Position numbers and translations under genes: made by a program
Shown here: positions 24,832 to 33,663 of the stretch, piece by piece
Position numbering within the stretch: position 1 is the first letter of the stretch
Layout: every line of letters starts with the position of its first letter
Assembly: GCA_018266875.1 (NCBI GenBank)
Contig: JAFDZR010000016.1
Coordinates: forward strand, 1 to 64,000
DNA: 64,000 nt
Source: Bacteroidota bacterium
GTDB taxonomy: Bacteria; Bacteroidota; Ignavibacteria; Tepidaquicellales; Tepidaquicellaceae
Reading direction: 5' to 3'
Notes under the pieces: generated by a model
What the model was told of the DNA's origin: nothing
What the model saw: only the letters and a program-made list of their open reading frames with translations
The model's database searches: none

Positions 24832-27135
24832 ATGAAAAAATTAAGACACCTGCCGGTTATATTAATAGCCGCTTACATTGTGTATTCGATCGGGTTCAAT
24901 GTAATGAACCTGAATTATACTAATGTAACTTTGCAGCAGATACAGACAAAACCTGCTGATTCACTAGTGCTCGGAAGAGACGGATCCGACCTTAACGGCG
25001 ATTCAGTTCAGTTCGTTGCAAGAGTAGTTGCTCCGCCGAGAGTTTCCCCCGCCAATAATGATTTCAGAACAATGCTCAGGGGAACAACTAGCTGGACATG
25101 TTATGCTCAGGATACAGCCAACGGTTTATTCGGCGGTATTGTAATCAGACAGAGCGGAAGAGGTCCCCAGACTGCCATTGACCTTGTTGACACCGGAACG
25201 ATCATAAGAGTCCGCGGAGTGGTTCAGGAATTCGGCGCTACCAGCGGAGCTCCGTTTGCCAATACCCTAACTCAGCTTGCGCTTGATACCATTTCAGGTT
25301 ATACAATTGACATACTTCAGTCAGGCGGAGCATCAAAAAGACCTGCACCGATCCCTGTCAATATTTCGGATTTTGCCAACGGAGATTATCCAAACGGCGG
25401 TTCAATCAACTATGTTGACGGTGAGAAATACGAAGGAATGTATATTGAAGTAAGAAACGTCACAGTTGCAGGCGGAATCGGAAACAGACAACCATGGAGT
25501 ATTATAGATGATAACGGAAACAGAATGTATATCAGAGATTTTTCAAACTTCTTTTCAACTTCACCTTCAGGAGATACATTAAGACCATGGACACATCCTT
25601 CGATCGGAACTGTAGTTGAATATGTAAGAGGAGTAATAATCAACGCAAATAATGAAGGCGCATTCGGAAGCCAGCTTCCTTACGTAATTGTCCCTATTTA
25701 TCCTAACGATCTCAGTCTTGGAAATCCTCCTCCGCAGCTTTCAAGTCCGACAAGAAGTCCCGGAGTCCCTACGCCGAATGACAGTGTTACCGTCAGCGTA
25801 ACTGCAGTGGATCCTGGTCTGAGCGTTTCTTCAATCACTGACATGAAAGTCTTTTTCAGATCAAATAACGGAGCTTTCCAGAGCAAGAATATGCCTCTGG
25901 TAACAGGAAATATATTTTCAACAAAAATGCCTCCGGCTCCGCTTGGTACGCTTGTGGAATATTTCTTCAGAGCAGAGGACAATTCAGCGGGAGTAAAACT
26001 TCTTCCTTCTGATACTTTAAGATCCAAACTTTTTTATGTTGTAAGATCAAGCGATTCGATGTCAGTTCAGGATGTTCAATTCTGCCCTAACAACGGCGGA
26101 AGATCCGGCTTCGAGGGATTTGACGTAAGAGGAGTGGAAGGAATTGTAACAGCTGATACATCAGACATTCCCGGAATCAGTTTCTCAAGCTCCGGCGGAA
26201 ATCAGACTGCGCCGAGAAGAGTAATTATTCAGAACGGTCAGGGACCAAACAGCGGTATCTGGATCTCAGGAAATCCGACTGACGCATTAAGAAAAGGAGA
26301 CAGAGTAAGAGTTGCCGGAACAGTTGAAGAAAACTTCAGCGTAACCAGGATCAACGTAGCATCAGCTTCGGGAATTACTCTTATTTCACAGGGAAATCCC
26401 CAGCCAGCTCCGGAGATCGTAACTACAAGCATGATAAATAATGCAGCACAGGACGGTGACATGGCTGTGGAAGTATGGGAAAGTGTATTACTAAGATTAA
26501 ACGTACCTGTAACGATCAACTGTGTAAACGCCGCAACAGGCGTAGCGTGTACGACAATAGATCCTCTTCCTGACACAACATTCAGAAGAAACTTCGGAGA
26601 GATACTTGTTTCTGACAATTCAAATGTAAACGCCAGGATAGAGCTTCAGGACGGTAATCATACATTCACAAACAACTGGGACGGTCTGCAGAATCCTCCG
26701 CAGCCGGGATATACGCTTCTGACAAAGAATGACATTATTTCTTATGTAGAGGGAATATTGTATTTTTCATTTACAAACTACAAATTAACACCGAGAAAGA
26801 ATCCGGATTTCGGAACTGTAACAACTGTAGGAATCGTGAATAATGTTGAGAATGTAAACAGTTACTATCTCTCGCAGAACTATCCGAATCCTTTCAATCC
26901 GACTACGAAAATTACATTCAACCTGCCTGTTTCAGGAAGTGTATCTCTGAAAATATATGACATCCTCGGCAGGGAAATGAGGACACTTGTAAATGAAGTC
27001 AGGAATGCAGGAACTTACAATGTCAGTTTCAACGGAATTGACCTTTCGAGCGGAGTTTATTTTTATAAACTCGATGCAGTAGGAAGAGACGGCAACAGAT
27101 TTGTAATGACAAAGAGAATGGTTCTGATCAAGTAA
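24832..27135 (+). CDS. T9SS-exported multidomain protein with OB-fold-like domains
   Basis: This 767-residue exported protein has an N-terminal hydrophobic signal segment. It contains at least two OB-fold-like units (VQFVARVVAPPRV...GIVIRQSGRG near 50-110; VEGIVTADTSDIPG...GIWISGN and RVRVAGTVEEN near 435-510), as in nuclease- and esterase-associated YhcR-type OB domains. A middle Ig-like region follows PTPNDSVTVSVTA. The C-terminus is a canonical T9SS sorting domain (SQNYPNPFNPTTKITFNL, GVYFYKLD, KRMVLIK). A degraded partial copy of this last domain lies 300 nt downstream. No catalytic residues were recognised. Confidence 0.78.
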   Translation: MKKLRHLPVILIAAYIVYSIGFNVMNLNYTNVTLQQIQTKPADSLVLGRDGSDLNGDSVQFVARVVAPPRVSPANNDFRTMLRGTTSWTCYAQDTANGLFGGIVIRQSGRGPQTAIDLVDTGTIIRVRGVVQEFGATSGAPFANTLTQLALDTISGYTIDILQSGGASKRPAPIPVNISDFANGDYPNGGSINYVDGEKYEGMYIEVRNVTVAGGIGNRQPWSIIDDNGNRMYIRDFSNFFSTSPSGDTLRPWTHPSIGTVVEYVRGVIINANNEGAFGSQLPYVIVPIYPNDLSLGNPPPQLSSPTRSPGVPTPNDSVTVSVTAVDPGLSVSSITDMKVFFRSNNGAFQSKNMPLVTGNIFSTKMPPAPLGTLVEYFFRAEDNSAGVKLLPSDTLRSKLFYVVRSSDSMSVQDVQFCPNNGGRSGFEGFDVRGVEGIVTADTSDIPGISFSSSGGNQTAPRRVIIQNGQGPNSGIWISGNPTDALRKGDRVRVAGTVEENFSVTRINVASASGITLISQGNPQPAPEIVTTSMINNAAQDGDMAVEVWESVLLRLNVPVTINCVNAATGVACTTIDPLPDTTFRRNFGEILVSDNSNVNARIELQDGNHTFTNNWDGLQNPPQPGYTLLTKNDIISYVEGILYFSFTNYKLTPRKNPDFGTVTTVGIVNNVENVNSYYLSQNYPNPFNPTTKITFNLPVSGSVSLKIYDILGREMRTLVNEVRNAGTYNVSFNGIDLSSGVYFYKLDAVGRDGNRFVMTKRMVLIK

Positions 27136-27162
27136 TATAATTCAGCAACAGATAATATTTTT

Positions 27163-27190
27163 GTCAGAGTCCGTGCAAGCGGACTCTGAC
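27163..27190. terminator. 10-bp hairpin downstream of the OB-fold protein gene
   Basis: Perfect arms gtcagagtcc (27163-27172) and ggactctgac (27181-27190) have an 8-nt loop. There is no immediate T-run, only an AT-rich tail with cttttttg 13 nt later, so termination is plausible but not certain. Confidence 0.45.
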
Positions 27191-27202
27191 TATTTGAAAA
27201 TG

Positions 27203-27393
27203 CTTTTTTGCCTCTAAGGCTCGAAGACTCAAAGGTAAAAAAAACTTGACCACTGAGACTTGAACGGTACCACCCGGGAGCAGTGACAGAAAGAAAAGAT
27301 ATTGGAAAATATTTAAAAAAGTATTTGAATTATTTTATATTCGCGCCGTTGTTGGTCTTAGTGAGAGAAGCGAGCGTGACCAAAAAGTTTGAA
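27203..27393. repeat. Dispersed-repeat-like intergenic sequence
   Basis: The stretch around 27203-27240 (ttgcctctaaggctcgaaga and following ctcaaagg) and that at 27352-27383 (ttggtc...gaccaa around agtgagagaagcgagcgt) resemble common non-coding repeats of many Bacteroidota and Cyanobacteria genomes. Only one copy of each is present here, so this is recognition by resemblance. Confidence 0.3.
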
Positions 27394-27410
27394 GAGATTT
27401 AACAGAGATT

Positions 27411-27437
27411 AAAAAGTTTGTAAAGTGCAAACTTTTT
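27411..27437 (+). terminator. AT-rich hairpin with T-run inside the relic region
   Basis: Perfect 10-bp arms aaaaagtttg (27411-27420) and caaacttttt (27428-27437) surround a 7-nt loop, and the second arm ends in five T. Another copy of aaaaagtttg lies at 27382-27391. Confidence 0.4.
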
Positions 27438-27613
27438 GGAACAACAAAAACGGCACTTTGAATCTTGTGAATAAATTTCAGCAGCGCGGAAGGTATTCAG
27501 GTGCATTAAACGGAAGTAATTTAGCAAGCAGAGTATATTTCTATAAACTTGATGCAACCGGCAAAGACGGAATTAATTTTTTAATTACGAAGAGAATGAT
27601 TCCGGGAAAATAA
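27425..27613 (+). pseudogene. Relic of a T9SS sorting domain (partial duplication)
   Basis: The reading frame encodes LVNKFQQRGRYSGALNGSN, LASRVYFYKLDATGKDG and ending TKRMIPGK. This lines up residue by residue with the end of the upstream protein (LVNEVRNAGTYNVSFNGID, LSSGVYFYKLDAVGRDG, TKRMVLIK). The QNYPNPFNP part, a signal peptide and any passenger are missing. Conserved positions such as SSG and the final LIK are degraded. It is best read as a decayed tail-end duplicate of the 24832-27135 gene or of a lost neighbour. Confidence 0.7.
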
Positions 27614-27665
27614 TTCTTATGAGCACAATTTATATACTAAAATTTACTATTTAACATTTATCTAT

Positions 27666-29024
27666 ATGAAGAGATATTTCTATTACTATTTAATTTTCAT
27701 CACCTGCATTCTCATATACTCCTGCAGCGATCCGATAACAGGAACGATAGAAAACCAGCCGCCGAATACTTATCTTTCACTGCGTCCGGACAGTATCATT
27801 TCGCCGGGTTCAACGATCAAGACTATCAACTGGTGGGGAGATGATCCGGATGGATTTATTGCAGGTTACAGGATTTCTTTTGATTCCGTGAACTGGGGAT
27901 ATACGACAAAGAATGACAGTACATTCATTCTTTCCATCAACGGAAGCGACAGCACTTTCAGATTTTTTGTAGCTGCAGTGGACAATAAAGGTCTTATTGA
28001 TCCAACGCCTGCTACTAATCTGTATCCTGTGATCAATACGCCGCCTGAAGTAAGCTTTGATGCTGGAACTGAAATTCCCGATACAACTTTTCCTCTGGCT
28101 ACTTTCAAATGGACAGGATCCGATCCGGACGGAGTCGAGAATATAAGATTTTATCAGTATTCGCTTAATGATACTCTTAATTTCAAGAGAGTCCCGGCTA
28201 CGGTCAATCTGCTGACACTTACAAAAGACAGCGGTCTTGTGCTGAACTCAGATAATATTCTGTATTTGCGGGCTGAAGATGAAGCGGGCGCTTTAAGCCC
28301 GATCGTTCAGATGCCGGATACCGGAAAGATATGGCATGTAAAACCGCAGACTGCAAGGATTCTTCTGATAAAGGATATGCCTTTAACTGATTTTACACTG
28401 GCGGATAATTATTTCATTTCAGTGATGGATACAATTTCATATGACGTGCTCGATATTAAATCAGACAACGGCGCGCTTATTCCGAAAATCGTCAATCCGA
28501 TGTTCATAGAGACATTAAAACTTTTTGACATTGTAATATGGAGCGCTAACAGAGGAAACGTTTCCTCAGATAATGCGAATTTTGACCTTGCGCAGAATTC
28601 ACTACCGTTTTATCTGCAGTCAGGAAGGAAATTATTCTTCACCACCGGACTTCCGAACGCTGAAGTCCAGGGACAGGGTGAACTTATAAATTTTGCACCG
28701 ATAGACAGTCTGTCAACATGTACGATTGCGCTTATTCCAAACGGAACAAGTCTTATAAATGCGGACAATACTTATCCTGTATTATCTTCAAGCGTGCTGC
28801 TGCAGAGAATAAGAGGAATCAATATAACTCCTCCTGCACAGATAGTTTACAGACTGCCGATAAGCACAGCGTGTCAGACAAATACGATCGTTGCGATCAA
28901 AGATGCGGCGGTAAATCCAAGGAATATACTGATGACAATGCCCGTTTATAAACTAAACGGCGATCCGAACGCTTCAAAGGAACTGTTCAGGAAAATTATT
29001 TTAAGTGAATTCGGATATCAGTGA
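27666..29024 (+). CDS. Lipoprotein with Ig/fibronectin-like domains
   Basis: This 452-residue lipoprotein has a type II signal peptide with lipobox LIYSC (Cys at about residue 20). Two beta-sandwich (fibronectin III or Ig-like) domains follow, with the repeated phrase (W)(W/T)G.DPDG (residues 56-64 and 149-155) and PPNTYL/PPEVSF starts. The C-terminal half (LLIKDMPLTD..., IVIWSANRGN) may be a Rossmann-like domain. It precedes the TonB receptor and probably belongs to the same surface system. The partner is unknown. Confidence 0.72.
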   Translation: MKRYFYYYLIFITCILIYSCSDPITGTIENQPPNTYLSLRPDSIISPGSTIKTINWWGDDPDGFIAGYRISFDSVNWGYTTKNDSTFILSINGSDSTFRFFVAAVDNKGLIDPTPATNLYPVINTPPEVSFDAGTEIPDTTFPLATFKWTGSDPDGVENIRFYQYSLNDTLNFKRVPATVNLLTLTKDSGLVLNSDNILYLRAEDEAGALSPIVQMPDTGKIWHVKPQTARILLIKDMPLTDFTLADNYFISVMDTISYDVLDIKSDNGALIPKIVNPMFIETLKLFDIVIWSANRGNVSSDNANFDLAQNSLPFYLQSGRKLFFTTGLPNAEVQGQGELINFAPIDSLSTCTIALIPNGTSLINADNTYPVLSSSVLLQRIRGINITPPAQIVYRLPISTACQTNTIVAIKDAAVNPRNILMTMPVYKLNGDPNASKELFRKIILSEFGYQ

Positions 29025-29041
29025 AAATTATAAATTTTAAA

Positions 29042-29072
29042 TTGTAAATTTACTTTTTGGAAAATATATTTG
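29042..29072 (+). promoter_or_regulatory. Bacteroidota-type promoter ahead of the TonB receptor
   Basis: TTG (29042-29044), a 20-nt spacer and a perfect TAnnTTTG box, tatatttg (29065-29072), give a predicted start of transcription about 15-20 nt before the ATG at 29096. This is the best promoter match I found in the window. Confidence 0.5.
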
Positions 29073-29095
29073 AAATAAAAGTTTAAATCATACTA

Positions 29096-31903
29096 ATGAA
29101 AAAATTATTACTACTTATTCTGTTGCTGATCTGTTCAGGTGTTTATTCACAGGAACAGCTCGGATCAATTTCAGGAACGGTTACAGATTCGGCGAAAATT
29201 CCGCTCGACGGAGTAACGATAAAACTCAAAGGAACATACCTTGGAGCTGTATCCGGTATTGACGGAAGTTATATCATAATGGATATTACTCCCGGCAGTT
29301 ATACTATGCAGGTCTCCTATGAAGGATTTAAGACCGTTGAATATACAGATGTACAGGTCACTGCAGGACAGGAAAAGAAATTCAACATTGTACTTAAATC
29401 ATCTTCCTATTCAGTGGATCAGGAAATTGAAGTTGTCGGTGACAGACCTCTGATGGACATCGAACAGACGAGCAGCAGTCACATTATTTCAAGCGATGAT
29501 ATTTCCAAATCCATAGCAGTTGACGTTACAGATGTAATAACGCAGCAGGCCGGTGTCGTGCAGGATAATAACGAGATCCACATCCGCGGAGGCAGAAGTT
29601 ATGAAAATTCATATATCATTGACGGAGTGTCAGTTCAGGATCCCCTGTCAGGAACAGGATACGGACTTCAGCTTTCAGCTAATTCACTTGAGGAAGTCGA
29701 GGTTATAACCGGCGGTTACAACGCTGAATACGGCGAGGCGACCAGCGGTGTAGTAAATGTCAGGACTAAGGAAGGAAAATATAATGACATAAGTTTCTAT
29801 CTTTCCTACAAGAGAGATAATTTCGGCGTGAACAAAAATTCCGGCTCGAGCTTTAATACAGACGTATTCGAAATGAATATCGGCGGACCCGAGCCCATCT
29901 CAAAATATCTTTTCAATGCTTTAAAAATAAAACCTCCGGGAGAGATCACTCTCTTCGGAAGTTTTTTTATGGGACTGTCAGACGGATTCTATGTCAACAA
30001 CGGCGGAAAGAAAGCCAGTTATGTGAGCTCATCCACTTTCGGCGGGACCAAATTTTCCCCGCGTCAGGATAACAGCTGGTACTGGCTGGGAAAAGCTACA
30101 TGGAGACTGAATGAAACAATGAAATTAAATTATTCCTATAATCAGTCCGTTTCCATAAATCAAAATTCGAGTTCGCTGCAGTCAAATCTGGAATATGTGG
30201 AGCCGTCTCCCGGCTATCAGTATAATTTCCAGGACATTCTTGATCTTGCAAACACTTATACACAGAACAGTTATTTCCATACTGTCAGCTGGACACAGAC
30301 GACAAGTCCCAAAACATTTTACGAGATAAAGCTCAATAATTTTTTCACTAACCTGAGAGTGGACGCAAACGGAAGGAACTGGGATCAGTATTCCGAACCT
30401 TTCGATCTGATCAAACCTCCTTTTCAGTACTATTTTATTGACAGTCTCAGGACGGGTATAATTCCGGGAAACGGTTTTTACGATATTGGAAATCCTTTTA
30501 CATGGCATGATCATTATGTGAATGAATACTCGGTCAAGTTTGATTACATCCATAACTACACTACAAAAAGCAAACTCAAAGCCGGCGCTGAAGCGAGCTT
30601 TCAGGAAATGCAGCTGGTTGACATTTATCAGCCATGGATAAAACCTTTTGGACTGAACAATGACGTCTACAAAGTCTATCCTTCATTTGGAGACATTTAC
30701 GCTCAGCACAGCATAACATTCAAGGGAATGATCCTGAATTACGGACTCAGACTTGATTACTGGATGCCGGGAAAATATGTTGACGATGCTATAAAGGACA
30801 CGAACGTAACAACTATAACTCCTCAGACAAGACAGGCATATGAAGATGATTCCTATAAAATTTTCGGAAGGAATGTAAAACTCAGGATCGCTCCGAGACT
30901 CGGGATATCACATCCGATCACAAACAATCAGACTCTGTTCTTTTCTTACGGACATTTCTCAAAGAGACCAAAGCCACAGTTTGTGTATGCCAAGATAAAT
31001 CCCCAGGCTGCTCAGTCAACATTTCAGAAATACGGTAATCCGAATCTGAATCCCGAGACTACTGTAGCTTACGAGCTGGGAATAAGAAATCAGTTCACCA
31101 GTGATGACGTGCTGACTGTTACTGCATATTATAAAAATATTTATGACTATGTAGCCACAAGAAGCATCAGGATCAACAGCGGCAGACTTCTCGGACAGTC
31201 ATTCGTTACATATTTCAATCAGGATTATGCAAGGACAAGAGGAATAGAGGTGGAATACAAAAAACGTATCGGCGGCTGGTTCAGCGGAAAATTCAATTTC
31301 ACATATTCCGTAGCGACCGGAAAAAGTTCTTCCTCCGATCAGGGTTTTGTAGTCGCAACTTCCGGAGCTGCCGAGACTATATCTGAGACGTTTCTGTCAT
31401 GGGACAAACCGGTACAGGCAAGCGCAAATCTGTATTTCAACATTCAGAAAGGCAAAGGTTTGTTCGGTTTTGCAAGGAATATACTTGATGACATTTCATT
31501 CAAAACGAGATTATTCTTTCAGTCGGGAAAGAGATATACTGAACAGATTTATATTGGAAATCTTGAGAACGGCAGACCTGAATACCAGTCTGACATAGAC
31601 AACATTAACGGAAAAGTCGGCGAGAACTGGTTCTGGGTTGATCTGGACATTGACAAATACGTTCCTTTATATTCAATGGACCTTGTAATCGGAATTTCAA
31701 TAAAGAATTTATTCAACACAAAGAATTCAACGATACTGAATCCAGTAACGGGAGAAGCTTACGAATACGGACAGCCGACACCGAATTATTACAATGATCC
31801 ATTGTATCCGGACCTTCAGGCTCCGCTTGATCCGTATCCGTATAATCCGGCGAGATATCTTACTCCAAGAAACATTATGTTCAATATTTCTTTGAAGCTT
31901 TAA
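29096..31903 (+). CDS. TonB-dependent receptor with CarboxypepD_reg-like N-terminal domain
   Basis: This 935-residue outer-membrane receptor has a signal peptide and a CarboxypepD_reg-like Ig domain (GSISGTVTDSAKIPLDGVTI, GSYIIMDITPGSY, about residues 24-100). A plug domain follows (IHIRGGRSYENSYIIDGVSV near 160-180, VVNVRTKEG) and then a long beta-barrel ending in an aromatic-poor ISLKL. No clear TonB box was seen. The substrate is unknown. By context, receptors of this layout with downstream PorV-like and NHL lipoprotein genes form exported-protein clusters in the Ignavibacteria. The gene downstream should probably have been the PorV-like gene now at 44049. Confidence 0.92.
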   Translation: MKKLLLLILLLICSGVYSQEQLGSISGTVTDSAKIPLDGVTIKLKGTYLGAVSGIDGSYIIMDITPGSYTMQVSYEGFKTVEYTDVQVTAGQEKKFNIVLKSSSYSVDQEIEVVGDRPLMDIEQTSSSHIISSDDISKSIAVDVTDVITQQAGVVQDNNEIHIRGGRSYENSYIIDGVSVQDPLSGTGYGLQLSANSLEEVEVITGGYNAEYGEATSGVVNVRTKEGKYNDISFYLSYKRDNFGVNKNSGSSFNTDVFEMNIGGPEPISKYLFNALKIKPPGEITLFGSFFMGLSDGFYVNNGGKKASYVSSSTFGGTKFSPRQDNSWYWLGKATWRLNETMKLNYSYNQSVSINQNSSSLQSNLEYVEPSPGYQYNFQDILDLANTYTQNSYFHTVSWTQTTSPKTFYEIKLNNFFTNLRVDANGRNWDQYSEPFDLIKPPFQYYFIDSLRTGIIPGNGFYDIGNPFTWHDHYVNEYSVKFDYIHNYTTKSKLKAGAEASFQEMQLVDIYQPWIKPFGLNNDVYKVYPSFGDIYAQHSITFKGMILNYGLRLDYWMPGKYVDDAIKDTNVTTITPQTRQAYEDDSYKIFGRNVKLRIAPRLGISHPITNNQTLFFSYGHFSKRPKPQFVYAKINPQAAQSTFQKYGNPNLNPETTVAYELGIRNQFTSDDVLTVTAYYKNIYDYVATRSIRINSGRLLGQSFVTYFNQDYARTRGIEVEYKKRIGGWFSGKFNFTYSVATGKSSSSDQGFVVATSGAAETISETFLSWDKPVQASANLYFNIQKGKGLFGFARNILDDISFKTRLFFQSGKRYTEQIYIGNLENGRPEYQSDIDNINGKVGENWFWVDLDIDKYVPLYSMDLVIGISIKNLFNTKNSTILNPVTGEAYEYGQPTPNYYNDPLYPDLQAPLDPYPYNPARYLTPRNIMFNISLKL

Positions 31904-31979
31904 ATAAAACTGAAGATTCTTCGGAATTGTTTTTGAATTATTGGTAATTTTATACATCGGAAAAGAATATAATCTCATA

Positions 31980-32249
31980 ATGTATCCAAATTCAATAATC
32001 AAATTCGGAGAGAATTCTAAAATCGTCCTCGAAGACAGCGCAATAGTGATCTTGCCTGATAACTATACTCTTCATCTTAGTGGAAATACAACGTCACTTA
32101 TATTGAACCCCGGCTCGAAGATGATGTTCGGCGAGAACTCCGGTATAGTCTGTGACAGCGGAGCGAAGCTGATAGCGAATGATGCAGCTTTTACTTATGA
32201 GGTTACTTTAAAGACAATGACTTCTGAAAAATCTGAAATGATATTATGA
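31980..32249 (+). pseudogene. B0: remnant of a beta-helix (B-type) surface protein
   Basis: About 90 residues (MYPNSIIKFGENSKIVLED onward) match the parallel beta-helix section of the B-type proteins downstream: ILEDSAVVxLPDxYTLHL, GNTTSLxxNPGSKxMFGENSGIVCDSG and AKLIANDAAFT. There is no signal peptide, no N-terminal domain and no sorting domain. After AAFT the sequence diverges for about 20 residues and stops at 32249, overlapping the ATG of A1 by 4 nt (atga). It is interpreted as the leftover of a B gene whose front and back were lost. The ATG at 31980 has no good ribosome site. Confidence 0.7.
32018..32195 (+). repeat. Beta-helix DNA repeat, copy 1 (B0)
   Basis: This is the first of three nucleotide-level copies of a beta-helix coding segment. 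The others are at 34725-34885 and 37619-37797. Shared tracts include atcgtcctcgaagacagcgc and cccggctcgaagat. Confidence 0.75.
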
Positions 32250-33651
32250 GACTTAAAATAATAATCTGTTTAGCGGTTTTTGTAGTTTGCTGTGAGGGAG
32301 CAGTGTCGCAGTCGGTGACTTGGGAAAAATTATATTCTAATGGAGCTATATTCAGAGGAATTCAAACTTCTGACGGAGGATATGTTGCAGTTGGAACTAC
32401 AAGATTACAAAACCAATTCAAAATTATTGTTATACGAACAAACTCAGTTGGAGAAACACTTTGGAATAAAACATTTGGTTCATTAAGTAATGGATTTTCA
32501 GCAAACTGGATTGAAGAATCTTATGATAACGGATTCGTAATTGCAGGTAATGACGGTGGCGGAATTGCTGGAGATGCTTACCTCTTAAACATAGATTCTT
32601 CAGGAATTTATAGTTGGAGCAGATCTTTTGGTGGAAATGAATTGGAGGAAGCGCTTAAAGTTTTAAAAACTAGTGATAGTGGATATATCATTGGTGCGAG
32701 ATCAAATCAAAACTTACTTGTAATTAAAACCGATAATTCGGGTAATATGCAATGGCAAAAAATGTATACCAGCAATGGTTTTGGTGATCTTGTAAAGGTT
32801 GATAATTTCGGTTATTTATTAATGGGAATTTCCGGAGGAAATAAATTATTTAGACTTAATAATAATGGCGATACTCTTTGGTCAAAATCAGCAGTTGGAA
32901 ATAGTATTGGAGAGTCATTGCGCAGATTAACAGATGGTTCATTAATTATCGGAGGAACTACTGTTCCGAATGAATGTGTAGTGACTAAAACGGATTCTAT
33001 AGGAAATATTCAATGGGAAATTCAATACCCGGGAGTCGGAAGAGAATTTTTATATGATTTGGAAATACTCCCTAATAACAGAGGTTTTTTGATTTCAGGT
33101 GTTACAGATTCATTGGGTAATGATTATTTTCAAGCTTTCATAAGAGTTATAGATCCGGTGGGTAATGTAAAGTTTAAAAAGTATTATACTCCTTCTTTTT
33201 ATCCTACAGATTATGCAGAATTTCGTTCAGGAATTCCAACAAGTGATGGAGGTTTTTATTTGTCGGGTTCAATAGCACCAATCTCAACTGGTATTGCTTA
33301 TATGGTAAAAACTGATTCAAACGGTAATTTCATTCCAGTAGGAATTTCAATTAGTGAATCAATTCTGATAGATAATTTTAAATTATATCAAAATTATCCA
33401 AATCCGTTTAATTCTTCTACGAATATAATTTTTGAATTAAATGAAAATGCTATTGTTGATTTAAAAATTTACGATATCTTGGGGAATGAAATTAACAATA
33501 TTATTGAAAATAAAAAAATTAATTCGGGTAGATAATCATCTGGAACGCTCAAAATATTTCATCTGGAATATATTTTTATAAAATTACCGTAAAATCAATT
33601 TTTTCTTCAAATTCAATTAATAAAATAAAATCTATGGTTTTTTTAAAATAA
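32246..33651 (+). pseudogene. A1: T9SS propeller protein gene with a frameshift before its sorting-domain end
   Basis: An A-type exported propeller protein starts at ATG 32246 with signal peptide RLKIIICLAVFVVCCEGAVS. It has 'TSDGGYVAVG' style repeats, and the sorting domain begins YQNYPNPFNSSTNIIFEL. In frame it stops at 33533-33535 after NSGR. The missing end continues in another frame from 33535 (IIWNAQNISSGIYFYKITV, later KSMVFLK) and stops at 33651. A single lost base near 33533 (or two gained) explains this. The protein as read would lack the C-terminal motif needed for T9SS recognition. The gene could be a pseudogene or a sequencing error. Confidence 0.8.
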
Positions 33652-33663
33652 GAATAAAATTTT

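Noticed and set aside
29096-31903. SusC-type receptor of a polysaccharide utilisation locus
   Set aside because: There is no SusD-like lipoprotein partner nor glycoside hydrolases nearby. The neighbours are T9SS cargo and a PorV-like barrel.
31941-31979. TTG start of the B0 frame
   Set aside because: The extra 13 residues have no signal-peptide character and no ribosome site. The ATG at 31980 is where similarity to B genes begins.
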